Assembly (NCBI RefSeq): GCF_029227915.1
Contig: NC_079889.1
Coordinates: forward strand, 3,164,001-3,224,000
Length of the DNA: 60,000 bases
Direction: 5' to 3'
Source: Hydractinia symbiolongicarpus
Taxonomy: Eukaryota; Cnidaria; Hydrozoa; Anthoathecata; Hydractiniidae
A program made the position numbers and the translations under genes. This document shows, in pieces, positions 8,656 to 20,000 of the stretch. The notes under the pieces are model-generated. The model was not told the origin of the DNA. It was given only the letters and a program-made list of their open reading frames with translations, and did not search any database. Numbering within the stretch: position 1 is the first letter of the stretch; each line of letters begins with the position of its first letter.

Positions 8656-11256
8656 TTACTGAGTCTCCTTTTTTTTCGGTAATGGAGTGCCATCAATGAT
8701 GTTAAACTTACTTCTTGTCCCCTGAACATTCCCAGCAATAGGTCTTGCGGAAAATTTAGCTTTGATGATATTATCATTATACCCAACATCTCTTACAGAA
8801 GGATTGTCACGACGAGATCCAATTGCGCGCTGTCTACCAAAATAGTTTTCTAAGTCATCCTGGCAAAATCTTTCTAAAAGTATATATAGTACACCATGTT
8901 TTAAAAGGAATTTAACAACTTCTTTGATTTAATTGACTGTAATTTTTAGTTATTTGTGTGTCTGCCAAGAATTAAATATATTTGATTTTGCATTTTTTGT
9001 AAAGTTTTCGTCACGTTCTTCAATAGATCCATAATGTAAAATAGGAAAGGAAATCATCCAACCATGCAAAACGTACATCATCAACAGAGTCATGTTCAAC
9101 AGTGTTCTTTACGTTTAAACAATCAAAAATGTTATCCATCATAAGACAAAATTGTCTTGTACCAGCTGCTTCAGGTGGACCGAATTCATTCAAAACACTA
9201 CCGACAGTTTCACTAAGGACTTGAGAGGCAAGACGAACTTTCATTACAGAGAAAGGTGTGTGTTGGACATGAGCATTTGTCAACTTGTGAACTAATTTTA
9301 AGCCACTTTCTAGGTCTTTATGATAGAGTTGTGTAACATGACTCCAAAGAATGTAAACCAGAACCAAAATTTGAGAGACTATTGCGTGATGTTTTTATAA
9401 GATGCGGAGCATCAGCAAAAAAAAAAAGATGCAGCGGTTGTCATTTGTATGGATATTATTAGCACGATAAACTATATCCTTGTCAGAGTCACCATCTAAA
9501 AATTTATGCATTCTGAAAAAGTGTCTGTTTGGTGACGCAACATCAGCTGTAGCCACTATAACTTTCAAATTTATTCTCTCTAGATAAAGAACAGCTTTCC
9601 AGAATATAGGCATAATTTGATATGATGTAATCCCAGTTGTAGCAAATGTTGCGATACTGTACGAAGGAGAATTGACAACACTTTTAGCAAGGAACACAAG
9701 TACACGTGTTGCAAGATCTTTAACGGTTGTTGAAGTGGCAAAGTTTGTATGAATTTTACCTAAATCAACAAAACCGATAAGTTCGCCAGAATATTTGTCC
9801 CATACTAAATCTTCCTGAATTTTCATCTCATCAAACAATATTATTGTGTATCTTTCAATATCTGAAAATGTGGCAGTTTTTTTGGCAAGATCATTTATAA
9901 CTTCAGGATTAAATCCCATAATTAGTTATATGATGTCTGTTATGATAGTATATGATGTCTGTTATCACGAAGTGTTCGCAGGCGTGGAAGAACCAGCATA
10001 CAACTATCAGTCATAGGATCATATCTCAAATCCGCATAAGCAGAAGATTTTGCAGCCAGGTTTAGACAAAATTTAATAATCATTGGATGGTACCAGACAC
10101 TAGTTGATGAAGAAGATTGAATATACCTTTGCTGCTCTTCCCAAATAATTTTATAAACGGTGATAAATCTTTTTTTTGTCGCAAGCACTGAACAAGGTAA
10201 CTAAATCAGAGCTTATTTCATGACTTACATTGCCACCATTAACTTGAAAATGTTTGCCCTCTAACCGATGACTTTGAATGGTTAATTTTATGCGTTCAGG
10301 AGAGGTGAATTTGATTTGCTGGTTCAAGCATTTTGGTTTCTTTCTGGGCCGTAGAAGATTTAAATTTAACGTTATGTGCTGTACAATTAGCACAAGGATT
10401 AGTTTCCCAGGCAAAGTTAAAATACTGCAAAAATTTGTGCGATAATATTGATCTTGGTGAAGATTCGACTTGAATGATTTTTGTTGAAATATCAAATAAT
10501 TAAACTTTTTGGGAATAACATGCTTTTGAAAGGATAATTCCCTGCTATTAGCACAATCTGGTGCAGCAATACCAACACATAATTTATAACCATTAAGTTC
10601 TGCTATGAAGTTTGGGGTGATGTTATAAAAAGACTTTTTATAGGAGGTGTACAATTCATGATCGCTAGGTAACATCCATCCAAATATTCTCAATGAAAGC
10701 GAGAGAGATTGATCAATGAATATTTCATACATTGAGATGATATGGCCAGATGAAGTACAAGTAAACGATAACTAGTGTGTCTTGATTGTCAATATGCCAA
10801 CAGCTGCTCAATGACGGTTTTGAAGTTCGCTGACTGAAGTCAAAGAAGTTTCTATGTAGTGGTTGGAGAATGAGGCGGTGAAAGATCTTGAATAATATTG
10901 AAATCTTCCCATTCTTGAATTGAAGTACTGGATCGAGGAGCTTTTGAAGTGGTTTGACAAATACTTTTTTGTGGAAGATTGAGATGAGGTAGCTCTCCTC
11001 CTTTCAAGCTTTTGCGAGTTGAATAAACTCACATTTGTTCTGGAGAAAAATGACGCTCACATATATATAATTTAAATGTTACGATGCGTTTTTTCAGCTG
11101 ATCATCAATGACCCTGTCTTTCGTAATAATGCTAGTAAGTTTCTTCCCCCATTTCTTTTTTACATCAGTATTGGGTAGTGGAACTTGAAAAATACTGAGC
11201 TCTTAGTTTCTCCGTGATGTAGGGCATCCAAATATAGCACAATTTTTGCCAGGCAT
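8656..11256 (-). pseudogene. THAP-domain P-element-type transposase, decayed
   Basis: Minus-strand segments in several frames give the order of a THAP9/P-element transposase. A THAP zinc finger is at 11256-11035 (start MPGKNCAIFGCP, then the C-x2-H pair in CERHFSP), with a TAA at 11203-11205. A linker with NLPQKS and SIQEW motifs lies near 10960-10880. A region at about 10730-10150 has CANCTAHNVKF and TSPERIKL. A segment at 10188-9940 carries a YHPMIIKFCLNLAAKS motif. The RNase-H-like core at 9919-9395 has the DEMKI and GELIGFVDLG motifs. A helical region at 9367-9020 has GPPEAAGT. The C-terminus, with FGRQRAIGSRRDNP and GYNDN, ends at TAA 8656-8658. At least four frame changes and stops break it, so it cannot encode a working transposase. 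P elements are cut-and-paste DNA transposons that use GTP as cofactor. I could not define the element's terminal repeats. Confidence 0.75.
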
Positions 11257-11901
11257 AGTAACAATTGCAACAAATAGACTCAAATACCAAGCAAGAAGTC
11301 CAAACAACAGCACAAACAACAGTTAAAAATGCGCCATTTCGGCAGTATCTCTCGCCCATAAAGACATGAGAATAATAGATTATTGTTTTTATGTTTTTTT
11401 CTTATGACTATGGTTTTTTTAACTGATTGTATCTTATTTAAAAGTAAATATTCCTTTGGGAACAAAAAAAGAACAACAAAGCTATATTTAAGTTACTATT
11501 CCCAATTCACCAAGAGAGAAAAAACGCAGGTTCGATTTTAATGCTTTTGGAATTCACGACCGTTCGATTTGAAACTTTTGTAAATTCACAAAACAAATTC
11601 GAATCATTGTTTATGTGAACCGAAACAAAAATGTGGTTTTAGGCGAGCTACTTTTTTATTTTTTGTGTGCTATGAAAATGTTTTTTGTTTGGTTTTTATG
11701 TAACCATTTTAATAATGGCTTCCCAAACCGGTTAGTATGGCTCCATACAAAGCCTTATTTTAGCAAGCCGTAAACCTATCCAAACACGGTATTTTTTCAT
11801 ACTAACGGTTTTTTGTATCAGTCGGGCAATAGAATGACATAAACCGTAAGACTTCATATATTTTGCGAGTAAAATTTTCTCCTGATTTGAATAGTCATAT
11901 A

Positions 11902-12177
11902 CTTTAAGGGAAGAAACTTTCGCCTTAATTTTCGCGAAAGTTTATTCCCGCGTAATATTTATTTTTTCTAAAAACGCGTTGATTTAGTCACAAAAAAACT
12001 AAGTCAATTTTCTCTCTCTCTCTTTTGTTCATACACATTTATATTCGTAATATCGTCACCCTAAACTGTAATGACATTATTATTTTCTCTTTTTCGATTG
12101 CTTTTTAACTTACCGCGAAAGTAAATTCCTGAAATTTCGCGGTGATTTTCGTACCGCGGAACTTTCTTTCCTTAAAG
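11902..12177. mobile_element. short MITE with CTTTAAGG ends and TA target site
   Basis: The left end CTTTAAGGGAAGAAA and the right end TTTCTTTCCTTAAAG are inverted repeats flanked by TA on both sides (11900-11901 and 12178-12179). CGCGAAAGT/ACTTTCGCG-type palindromic blocks follow inside. The TA duplication suggests Tc1/mariner-type mobilisation. At 276 bp it has no coding capacity. Confidence 0.55.
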
Positions 12178-12377
12178 TAGCGTACCAACAAGATTTCCTG
12201 TGTTTTAATTTGACATAAATTGCCGCGAACCTGCCCTTTTCAAATTAATTCACTTAAGTGTACTTAGGTTTCTTCATTTTTTCTTATTTTTGTTTGCATT
12301 TTGCCTCAGTTAGTTTTTATTTAAAGTAAAATTAACCAAAATAATTAACTTTTTTGTGCTGCGATCCCTCAAATTAT

Positions 12378-12566
12378 CGTTAGTGCAACGTTTCTTTACG
12401 TTAGGCCAACGTTAATGCAATGTAACGTTACGTAGTCCTAACGCTAATTCTTAACGTTACCGTTTTTCGTTAGATAAACCTTCGAACCCAACCTACCATT
12501 AACGTTAGGATAACGTAATAATTAACGTTAATCTAACGTTAGAATAACGTTGTTTAACGGCGGGGT
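12378..12566. repeat. cluster of AACGTT(A) palindromes
   Basis: At least eight AACGTT hexamers, most within TAACGTTA or TTAACGTTA, lie in under 200 bases, with further one-base variants between. The sequence is otherwise non-coding. It may be the inside of a foldback element or a degenerate satellite. The spacing is irregular, so a simple tandem repeat is unlikely. Confidence 0.5.
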
Positions 12567-12580
12567 ATTGTGTTTTTCAG

Positions 12581-12646
12581 GCTGCAAAAGTTGCCTTAAA
12601 GAATAGTTTCTTGTATGCTTTGAAGACGTTGGACCCAAAGGGTTAA
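12581..12646 (+). CDS. possible small terminal exon, unidentified
   Basis: A good acceptor (GTGTTTTTCAG) is followed by 21 sense codons (AAKVALKNSFLYALKTLDPKG) and TAA. The composition is protein-like, but the piece is short and no partner exon was found. It could be the end of a plus-strand gene, a transposon fragment or chance. Confidence 0.15.
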   Translation, partial: AAKVALKNSFLYALKTLDPKG

Positions 12647-12854
12647 TCAGAAAACCAAAATTGAGCTGAAACTTGGTGCTGTTGAAATAATATCAGAACG
12701 TTATCTTCGTCTTTTTTCAGTATGGCAGCTTATAGAATGCACGGAACATATAAAACCTATCGAATCGTGTAACGGAATTGAAATTAACATATCCTTAATA
12801 AATAAAATTATATTTCTTCTTTTGTGACGTAATTAAAATTACAAATCAGTCAAT

Positions 12855-13090
12855 TTAAACATCATCAGTCACAACAACTTTGTTTCCAGCCCTTTTAAAA
12901 TATCCTTTTGATTTTACACCAATATTAAGAGAGTTGGAAACAAGTGAAGTACGCAGTGCAGAGTGCAATCAAACATACAAGCATTCATCATGTCAAGAAT
13001 TGACCTGATGTCTTCAATATCTTCGGTAGTTCCTATTCCGTGACACAACAGTTTCCTGTCATAATGGCCGTTCCCATTCAAAAATGTTGC
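12855..13090 (-). pseudogene. unidentified coding relic
   Basis: The minus strand reads as protein-like text from about 13070 (HYDRKLLCHGIGTTEDIED) to a TAA at 12855-12857 (KGYFKRAGNKVVVTDDV). A frame change near 12950, at a CACTG repeat that looks like a 5-bp duplication, breaks it. The family is unknown; it is probably a transposon remnant because its neighbours are. It lies downstream of the large gene's stop, on the same strand. Confidence 0.3.
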
Positions 13091-13347
13091 ATGTTACAAC
13101 AGTGCTAACAATAATATCTTAAAATACCTCACTTAGTTAAATTTACTGCAATGATATCGAGTATCTATAGATTTTGGAGTTATTTGTATTAAGAAACAAG
13201 AAAGGTGAAAAGTCACATACGTAATATGCTTTTTCAGTTCTAACTGAAACTTTGTTTCAATTTGCACACGAGAAAGGAAAACTGCATGGAGCTGCCTCAA
13301 AACAATGTGGTTAAGAGTCTGCAGAAAAAAAGAAAAAGAACAGCCTA

Positions 13348-13381
<34 letters not shown>

Positions 13382-13766
13382 AAAATCAATGACAAATGCT
13401 CAACAAAAATTTGAAATACATTTGACTATGTACAAATATAACAGGAGAACAAGAATGAAACGACAGACAAGACAACACAGAGTAGAAATTATATGTATCT
13501 CAAAATTACAACAACAATAACAACAAAATAATGTAGTAGTGTATAAAAAAATTAGAAAAATAGAACTATTTATGTATAACGAATGGAAAACTTGATATTG
13601 TAAAAATTAACAAAAAAGAGCAGAATTTAAAAAAAATTATAAGAGAGAAATCAATGAATTAAATGCTAAGTAATATACCATACGTGAATAAGATCAGTTT
13701 CCTGTGCCATTCAGTTAAGAATAGCCTCTGATTTTGCATTCAAATCATGTACGATAAATAAGTATT

Positions 13767-14011
13767 TTAAGGGAACAAACAAGTAAATGATGAACCAACA
13801 TCGCAAAAATGTCGGTCACCGTCAAATAATAGTGATCCATCACATTGACCAGCGACAGGCGGATTAATCTCTCGATTAGTCAACACTTGGTTGGAACAGG
13901 TCAACCATTGATGACAGCCTGGGACTGTTGGTACAGGTAATTTAATGTCGTCACCAGTTACCTGATTGTTGGCAATCTCAGCGCATGAATCTTTGATGTC
14001 AAGAATTGGGC
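13767..14011 (-). CDS. exon 53: CBM14-like module 13 and stop
   Basis: 245 nt including the TAA (13767-13769), entering in phase 1 after a TTTTAG acceptor. Six Cys: [33 protein letters not shown]-stop. The last Cys is only three residues from the end, so nothing follows the final module: no anchor and no tail. No AATAAA was found on the minus strand between this stop and about 13100, so the polyadenylation site is not placed. Confidence 0.78.
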
Positions 14012-17000
14012 CTAAAAGTAAAAAGCAAAAACAATGAGCCTAATTATTTGTGCGCTGACGTCACGTTCATGTCTTTTTGTCGTTATAAGTTTAGTTCTTT
14101 AGACCGCACATAACTTTTACGGACTCGCTTTCTCAAGCTACCGGAACACAAACACTTCTTTGCAGTGCATACATTGTAATTTGTTGCATTGCATGTGCCT
14201 GAAATATCTCTTGTGTAACGGTGTATGCCAAATTTATTACAAGTTTTTACCAACTTTGTCTGTTATACAAGCAATGGAAATGTATAGTTGCACGAACTTT
14301 ACTTTAACTTCCGTAAAATAAATTTTAGATTTCATTAATGCATTTCTTTAATCTTATGAATAAACTTTTGGACACAAAATGTAGCAGTACGTGGCTACAC
14401 TTTTCAAAATTCAAAAAAATAGACTTTTGCAACAAAAAATATGTTGCAGAACTAGGCAACAAATATGATAATACTTTCGGTACAATTTTGTTGCATTACA
14501 CGTAAGAAAATGGTATGGTATATGCTGCAGTTTCTTCAGGTGTATGTAACGCAACAGACTGCGTCGCAAGCGCATGTGAAAAATGGCTCGTGGCCCCAAG
14601 GCTTTAGACTTCATTGAAGATGATCGCACTGTGAACATAATACACATTCCTAAGCAGTTTAGTCAATAACAAATTCAACCAACTTGGTTTAAGATTTCGA
14701 AAGATTAATAAGAACAAAATAAAAAAACTTACCATGCGGTCGGCCTGTCGTTGTGTTCACACATGTTCGGAAATATGGTGAATAAAATATACCATTTGAG
14801 AACTCGACAAATCCTGAACCGGTAAACGAGGTTAATTGGGAATTAGGACAAGATTTGCTAACACGAGTTCCATCAGTTTGACATTCCTGATATTTAGTTG
14901 GATCGTTTGCATCTGGAAGACGATCACCAGTGAAGCGACAATCCAGCGAAGTAGCTGTAAAGAATATGAAAGACCGATATGAACTAAACATATAGGCTAA
15001 ATACAAATCGAATCGTCACTGAAAAACACCTTTAGCTATCGTGTTGTTCAATTAAAACGTTGACATGATCCATAACATAACATAGTATTTTGTATATAAA
15101 AAAGAACAAGATCAATGCTGCTAGTCCTAGAAAAAAGAGAGTACCTACCAGTACAAGTTCGCCCATCGCCAGTAAAGCCTGGATTACACGTGCAAGAAAA
15201 GCTGCCAAGCGAGTTTGTGCAAAATGCATTAGTATTACAATTATGCATACCCGTAGTACATTCATTGATGTCTAAAATACGTTAAAAAATGGTACAGTTA
15301 AACGCTTTGTAAAAGTTTAAGGAAGAACGCGGTAAACAAAACTCACCAGCACACGATTTTCCATCGCCTGAATAGCCTGCCTTGCAAGTACATAAATAAC
15401 TACCCGCAGTGTTCGTACAATCAGCATTGGCATGGCAGTCGTTCGCTTGAAGACATTCGTCGATGTCTAAATTAAGAGCTTATATATATATATATATCAC
15501 AACAACTTCATGAAGGCAAAAGATTTTCACTATGATGGTATTAATTTTTTTCTATTTTGCGGGTATTAAATGTCGCGAATAGTGTAAAAAATGTTATCAT
15601 TTTTTTTTGTAAAACACTTAGTAATTTTTTAATGATCTTTTAAAATTTTTAAAGGATCATAAAGCCACATTTAATTTTATACTTCGTGTGTACATGACGT
15701 TGCCCGTTAGTCAAAGAATATTTTGCAGATATATATTTTGGCGAGTTGGCTTAATATCCGTAAAAAGCATGAAAATTAGTCTCCTCAAAAGAGATCAGTC
15801 TCACCATTGCAGAAAATTCCATTTCCTGTGAAGCCTATTCTACATGTACACGAGAATGTGTTGCCAACATTAGTACAGTCAGCATTCGCGTTGCAGTTGT
15901 TACTTGCACATGGATTTGCAGCTAAAATAGAAACACGGAAGATCAAACAAAATGACCAAATACCCAAACAAATATGTAAGCAGCATAACTGAACATGATA
16001 ATATGACGCTCACTCCAGTTTCATCTCAGGTGACTTTTATACAAATGAACATCGACCTTTCGTGATAACATTGGAACATTACAATAATAACACAATGCAA
16101 CTAACCTGTGCAGGTTCTTCCATCGCCTGTAAAGCCATCCCTACAAGCACATGTGTAACTTCCTTGTGTGTTTGTACAATCAGCATTCACAGAACAAGTG
16201 TTTGCATTACTGTTAGCGCATTCGTTTATATCTACAAATAGGAATAAACAGTTAGAATAAGGAGTTACATAACAGATTACTGTAATATGAACATGACATA
16301 ATATCCCCCTGGAACAGTACGGCTTTAACTGGTAAACAAGCTGCATTTTACCATACTATTTCTCTATAAGGTTAATGGTAACAACAATGCATGCCTAATT
16401 TGTGAAAGAAGACATCGTTTTAGAAAACGAAAGGGTTGGGTTGGTGACAGTAGGAAGCAAGTCAAATATTTAAACAATGTACACGAAAAAAAAGTTGTTT
16501 CTTGATGATACTAAAAATAACCATAATTTTGCTATCCACCCTCCCGCTCCCCCCCCCCCCCCCTTTACCTCACCAGACCAAATAAAACGACTTACTATTA
16601 AGAGGACAACAGGGAAAACTAGAAATTCAACAACCTTTATGATTACTCTACTAAATTCGTCGCAATAAAATATAATACCAACTCACCGACACATGTTTGT
16701 CCATCACCAGAGTAACCAATCTTACAGGTACATGTGAAAGCACCAACAGTATTGAAGCAATTCGCATTAGGTGAGCAGTTATGTGTGTTCGTAGCGCACT
16801 CGTCGATATCTAGAGAATGTTAGAGCAGTACAGCTTGTGTATTAACATTTATGTCAGTCAAACTAGCAGGCTAATACAAATAAGGTGTGTGCCTATAAAA
16901 AGGCTAGCTTAGCCAAAGAAACAAGGTTTTGCATTCAAACATAATCCACACAGTGCGTTTGTGGTGAAAAACAAAACAGATCAAGTGAATTAGTTTGTAC

Positions 17001-20000
17001 TCATGCTCAGTTGGGGAAAAAATTGAAAGATGAATTTAATTCCTCTAGTTAAACCTGAAAACGTAATCATATGGCTTTGTTTAAGTAGACTATCGCCAGT
17101 TTCCCCCATTTTGGTCTACTTGAATTTTTTGAATAAAACTTATCTTGATTACACTATAAGTTTGAAGATTATTTTACAAATTTCTCCGATTTTTAAACTC
17201 GCCTCCCTTTCTTCACATAAAATGTATCTAACATCTCAATCTGTTATAAGAAAAAAAATATCCCATGTACTCACCAGTACAGGTGACACCATTTCCAGTA
17301 AATCCACCTCTACATGCACATGAAAATCCATTGCCAATTAAGTTGTTACAGATTCCATTAACAGAGTCACAGTTGTCAAGATTTGCAGTGCATTCATTTA
17401 GATCTGAAATAAAGAAACGCAGAAAAGTATTAGTAAAATCTTAAAATAGTGTAAAATACTGCACCGGTTTTTTTACAAAAAAAACTTTGAAGGCAACGTA
17501 ATGCTCAAATTTAAAGAAACATTGGGTGTCACATAAGCAAATTAGACGGATTTCAATCAGGGTCATGAAAAAAACTCTGCTTTAAACAGGTGTCCGCTAT
17601 AACGAAAGTCTGCCATGTATAGATTTCACTTTATGTTAAAAAAATTCACGCAATGTTCGAAAACAATAGGTAAGCTAGGAATCAAACTACGGTGGAAGAA
17701 CTTGTCCCGTCTCACACCTATAGTGGAAATAACATATTTTCTATACCGACGCAGTTAACTCCATTCCCTGTGTAGCCAGCTGTACATTGACACGTAAATC
17801 CTGTTCCAATTTGATTGGTACATATTGCGTTTGCATGACAATTGTCCGTGTTAAGTTGACATTCGTTTATATCTGAAACAGTAATACAAACAGTCACACA
17901 AATCCTACACTAGAGTTACTTGCCACTGTTTAAGAGGTGGTGATTTTAACATCCCGTTGAGTATATTTAACAGCCTTCAGAGGGAGGGCTGTTCCTTCAC
18001 CACTGAACACTACCTTAGTTAAAGGCCCTGCCTCCAATACAAAAAACGCACGTAAATAATAAAAGTGGGAAAAAGTTATACCTGTACACGTTCTCCCATC
18101 ACCAGCGTAGAATGGCTTGCACGTACACGAAAAACTACCTATTGTATCGGCACAATTAGCATTTGGTGAACAATCGTGTGTCCCAGAGGTACATTCGTTG
18201 ATGTCTAAAAAGAAAACAACATCTTAATAATTCGCATGAAACTGCCAAAAAAATAAATAAAAACTTGTTAGATCTGCTTCTAAAAATAATACAAAATAAA
18301 AAAATTTTACTGGCAAAAGGAATCATCCAGCAAAAGGGAAAACAAAAAACAACAAAGGAAAACAAACAAACAAAAAAACAAAAGGGCGAAATTTAAAGCT
18401 GATGTTAAAAGGGATTAGAAAAAACAGTCAAAAATAAAGCATCGGGGAAATCAGAAACCTATTTCAAAAAACATTGTGTAGAATTGCTAGATTTAAATCA
18501 CCTTTGAACAAACAAAAATCACGACAAAAATTGTAAAAATCACGACAAAATAGGAAAAATTGGTAACACATAACGCTAACAAGACTGAATTTACAGAAAT
18601 TATAAATTTTAAAGCATAGCTACTTAACAAAATAGGAAAAATTGGTAACACATAACGCTAACAAGACTGTATGTCAGATACTTTTTTATATTTTTTTTTA
18701 CATAAAACACTAAAGACATCCCAATGGCTGAATTTACAGAAATTATAAATTTTAAAGCATAGCTACTTACTTGTACATGTTACTCCATTTCCAGAATACC
18801 CAGCATTGCAAGTACACGTAAAGCCTCCATTCTGCGAATTACTGCATCTTGCATTTGGACTGCAGTTGCTGTTTGCACATGCGTTGGTTGCTGAAAAAAA
18901 ATAAATAAATAAACAGGAAAACATAATGTTTACCCCTTCAGCAATCCTAATCGCAGATAATGGGAACACAAACTCCCCGAAGAATAATTGATAACCTTTA
19001 TAAAAGAGAGTTAGAATAACTGAGGACAGAGCGCAGAGCAAATGGTACACTGCTACAGAAGTAAGCTATTTTAGCAATTACTAAGTGAAACAATAGAAAT
19101 ATATGCATCTAAACTCAATACAAATGCTTACCTGTGCACGTTTTCCCATCCCCTATATATCCAGGTCGACAACTACAAGTGAAACTGCCAACTGAATTGG
19201 TACAGTCGGCATTGCTGTTACAATCGCTCGTTCCACTGGTACATTCATTGATATCTATAGTGAGGAATTAAAACGCTACTTAAATCCATATTCAAAAGTT
19301 GCGTCATGTCTCAGCGTTTTATTATATCATAAAGCTGCTCGGAGGATTGTATTTGCCCACATACACGGAAACTACTTTGAAACACATGATATTCAATTAA
19401 AGGTACAGAGTTTTATGAAGCGTTAGCAAAGTGCTTTAGCTACACAATGCAATTCACGTCTACTTGCTGAACCTTAGCAAAATTGCACCTAGAACTTACC
19501 GTAATTTAAATTTCTTCATTACATGAACAGGGAGGTGACTTATTCAAACATTGTTAATGCTTGTACTTAAAAAGTTGGAAGTTTTAAGAACATACCTTGA
19601 CAGGTTAGTCCATTTCCTGCGTATCCAATCCTGCAAGCACATGTATAACTACCAATCGTATTCGTACAGTCAGCGTTCAAGTGACAGTTGTTGAGATTGC
19701 TAGCTAAGCATTCGTTCACATCTAAAAGAAAATTGTCAGGTTAGTTAGTAACACATTTGTGTATATTTTGTTTGTTTTTGTTTGTGTATCCTTGTTTTAC
19801 GAAACTTTTGCATGACAAGATACGCAGAGAACCTTTTCTTTCCCAGAAAGATTACTAAACATTGGGTTACTACCTTAATAAACGCCCTGAGAAATTTATC
19901 ATTTCTGTTACAGAACACTAGCTACAATCCACCATAACAGTATAAAAGCAAATGCGCACACGTACAGATATAAAAATATATAGCAACTTCCACGAATTAC

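Noticed and set aside
13305-13520. Lys/Gln-rich plus-strand frame of 71 codons
   Set aside because: It is translated low-complexity A-rich sequence (AAAC repeats), not a gene.
16541-16564. C homopolymer of about 16-18 bases in an intron
   Set aside because: Simple low-complexity run without further structure.
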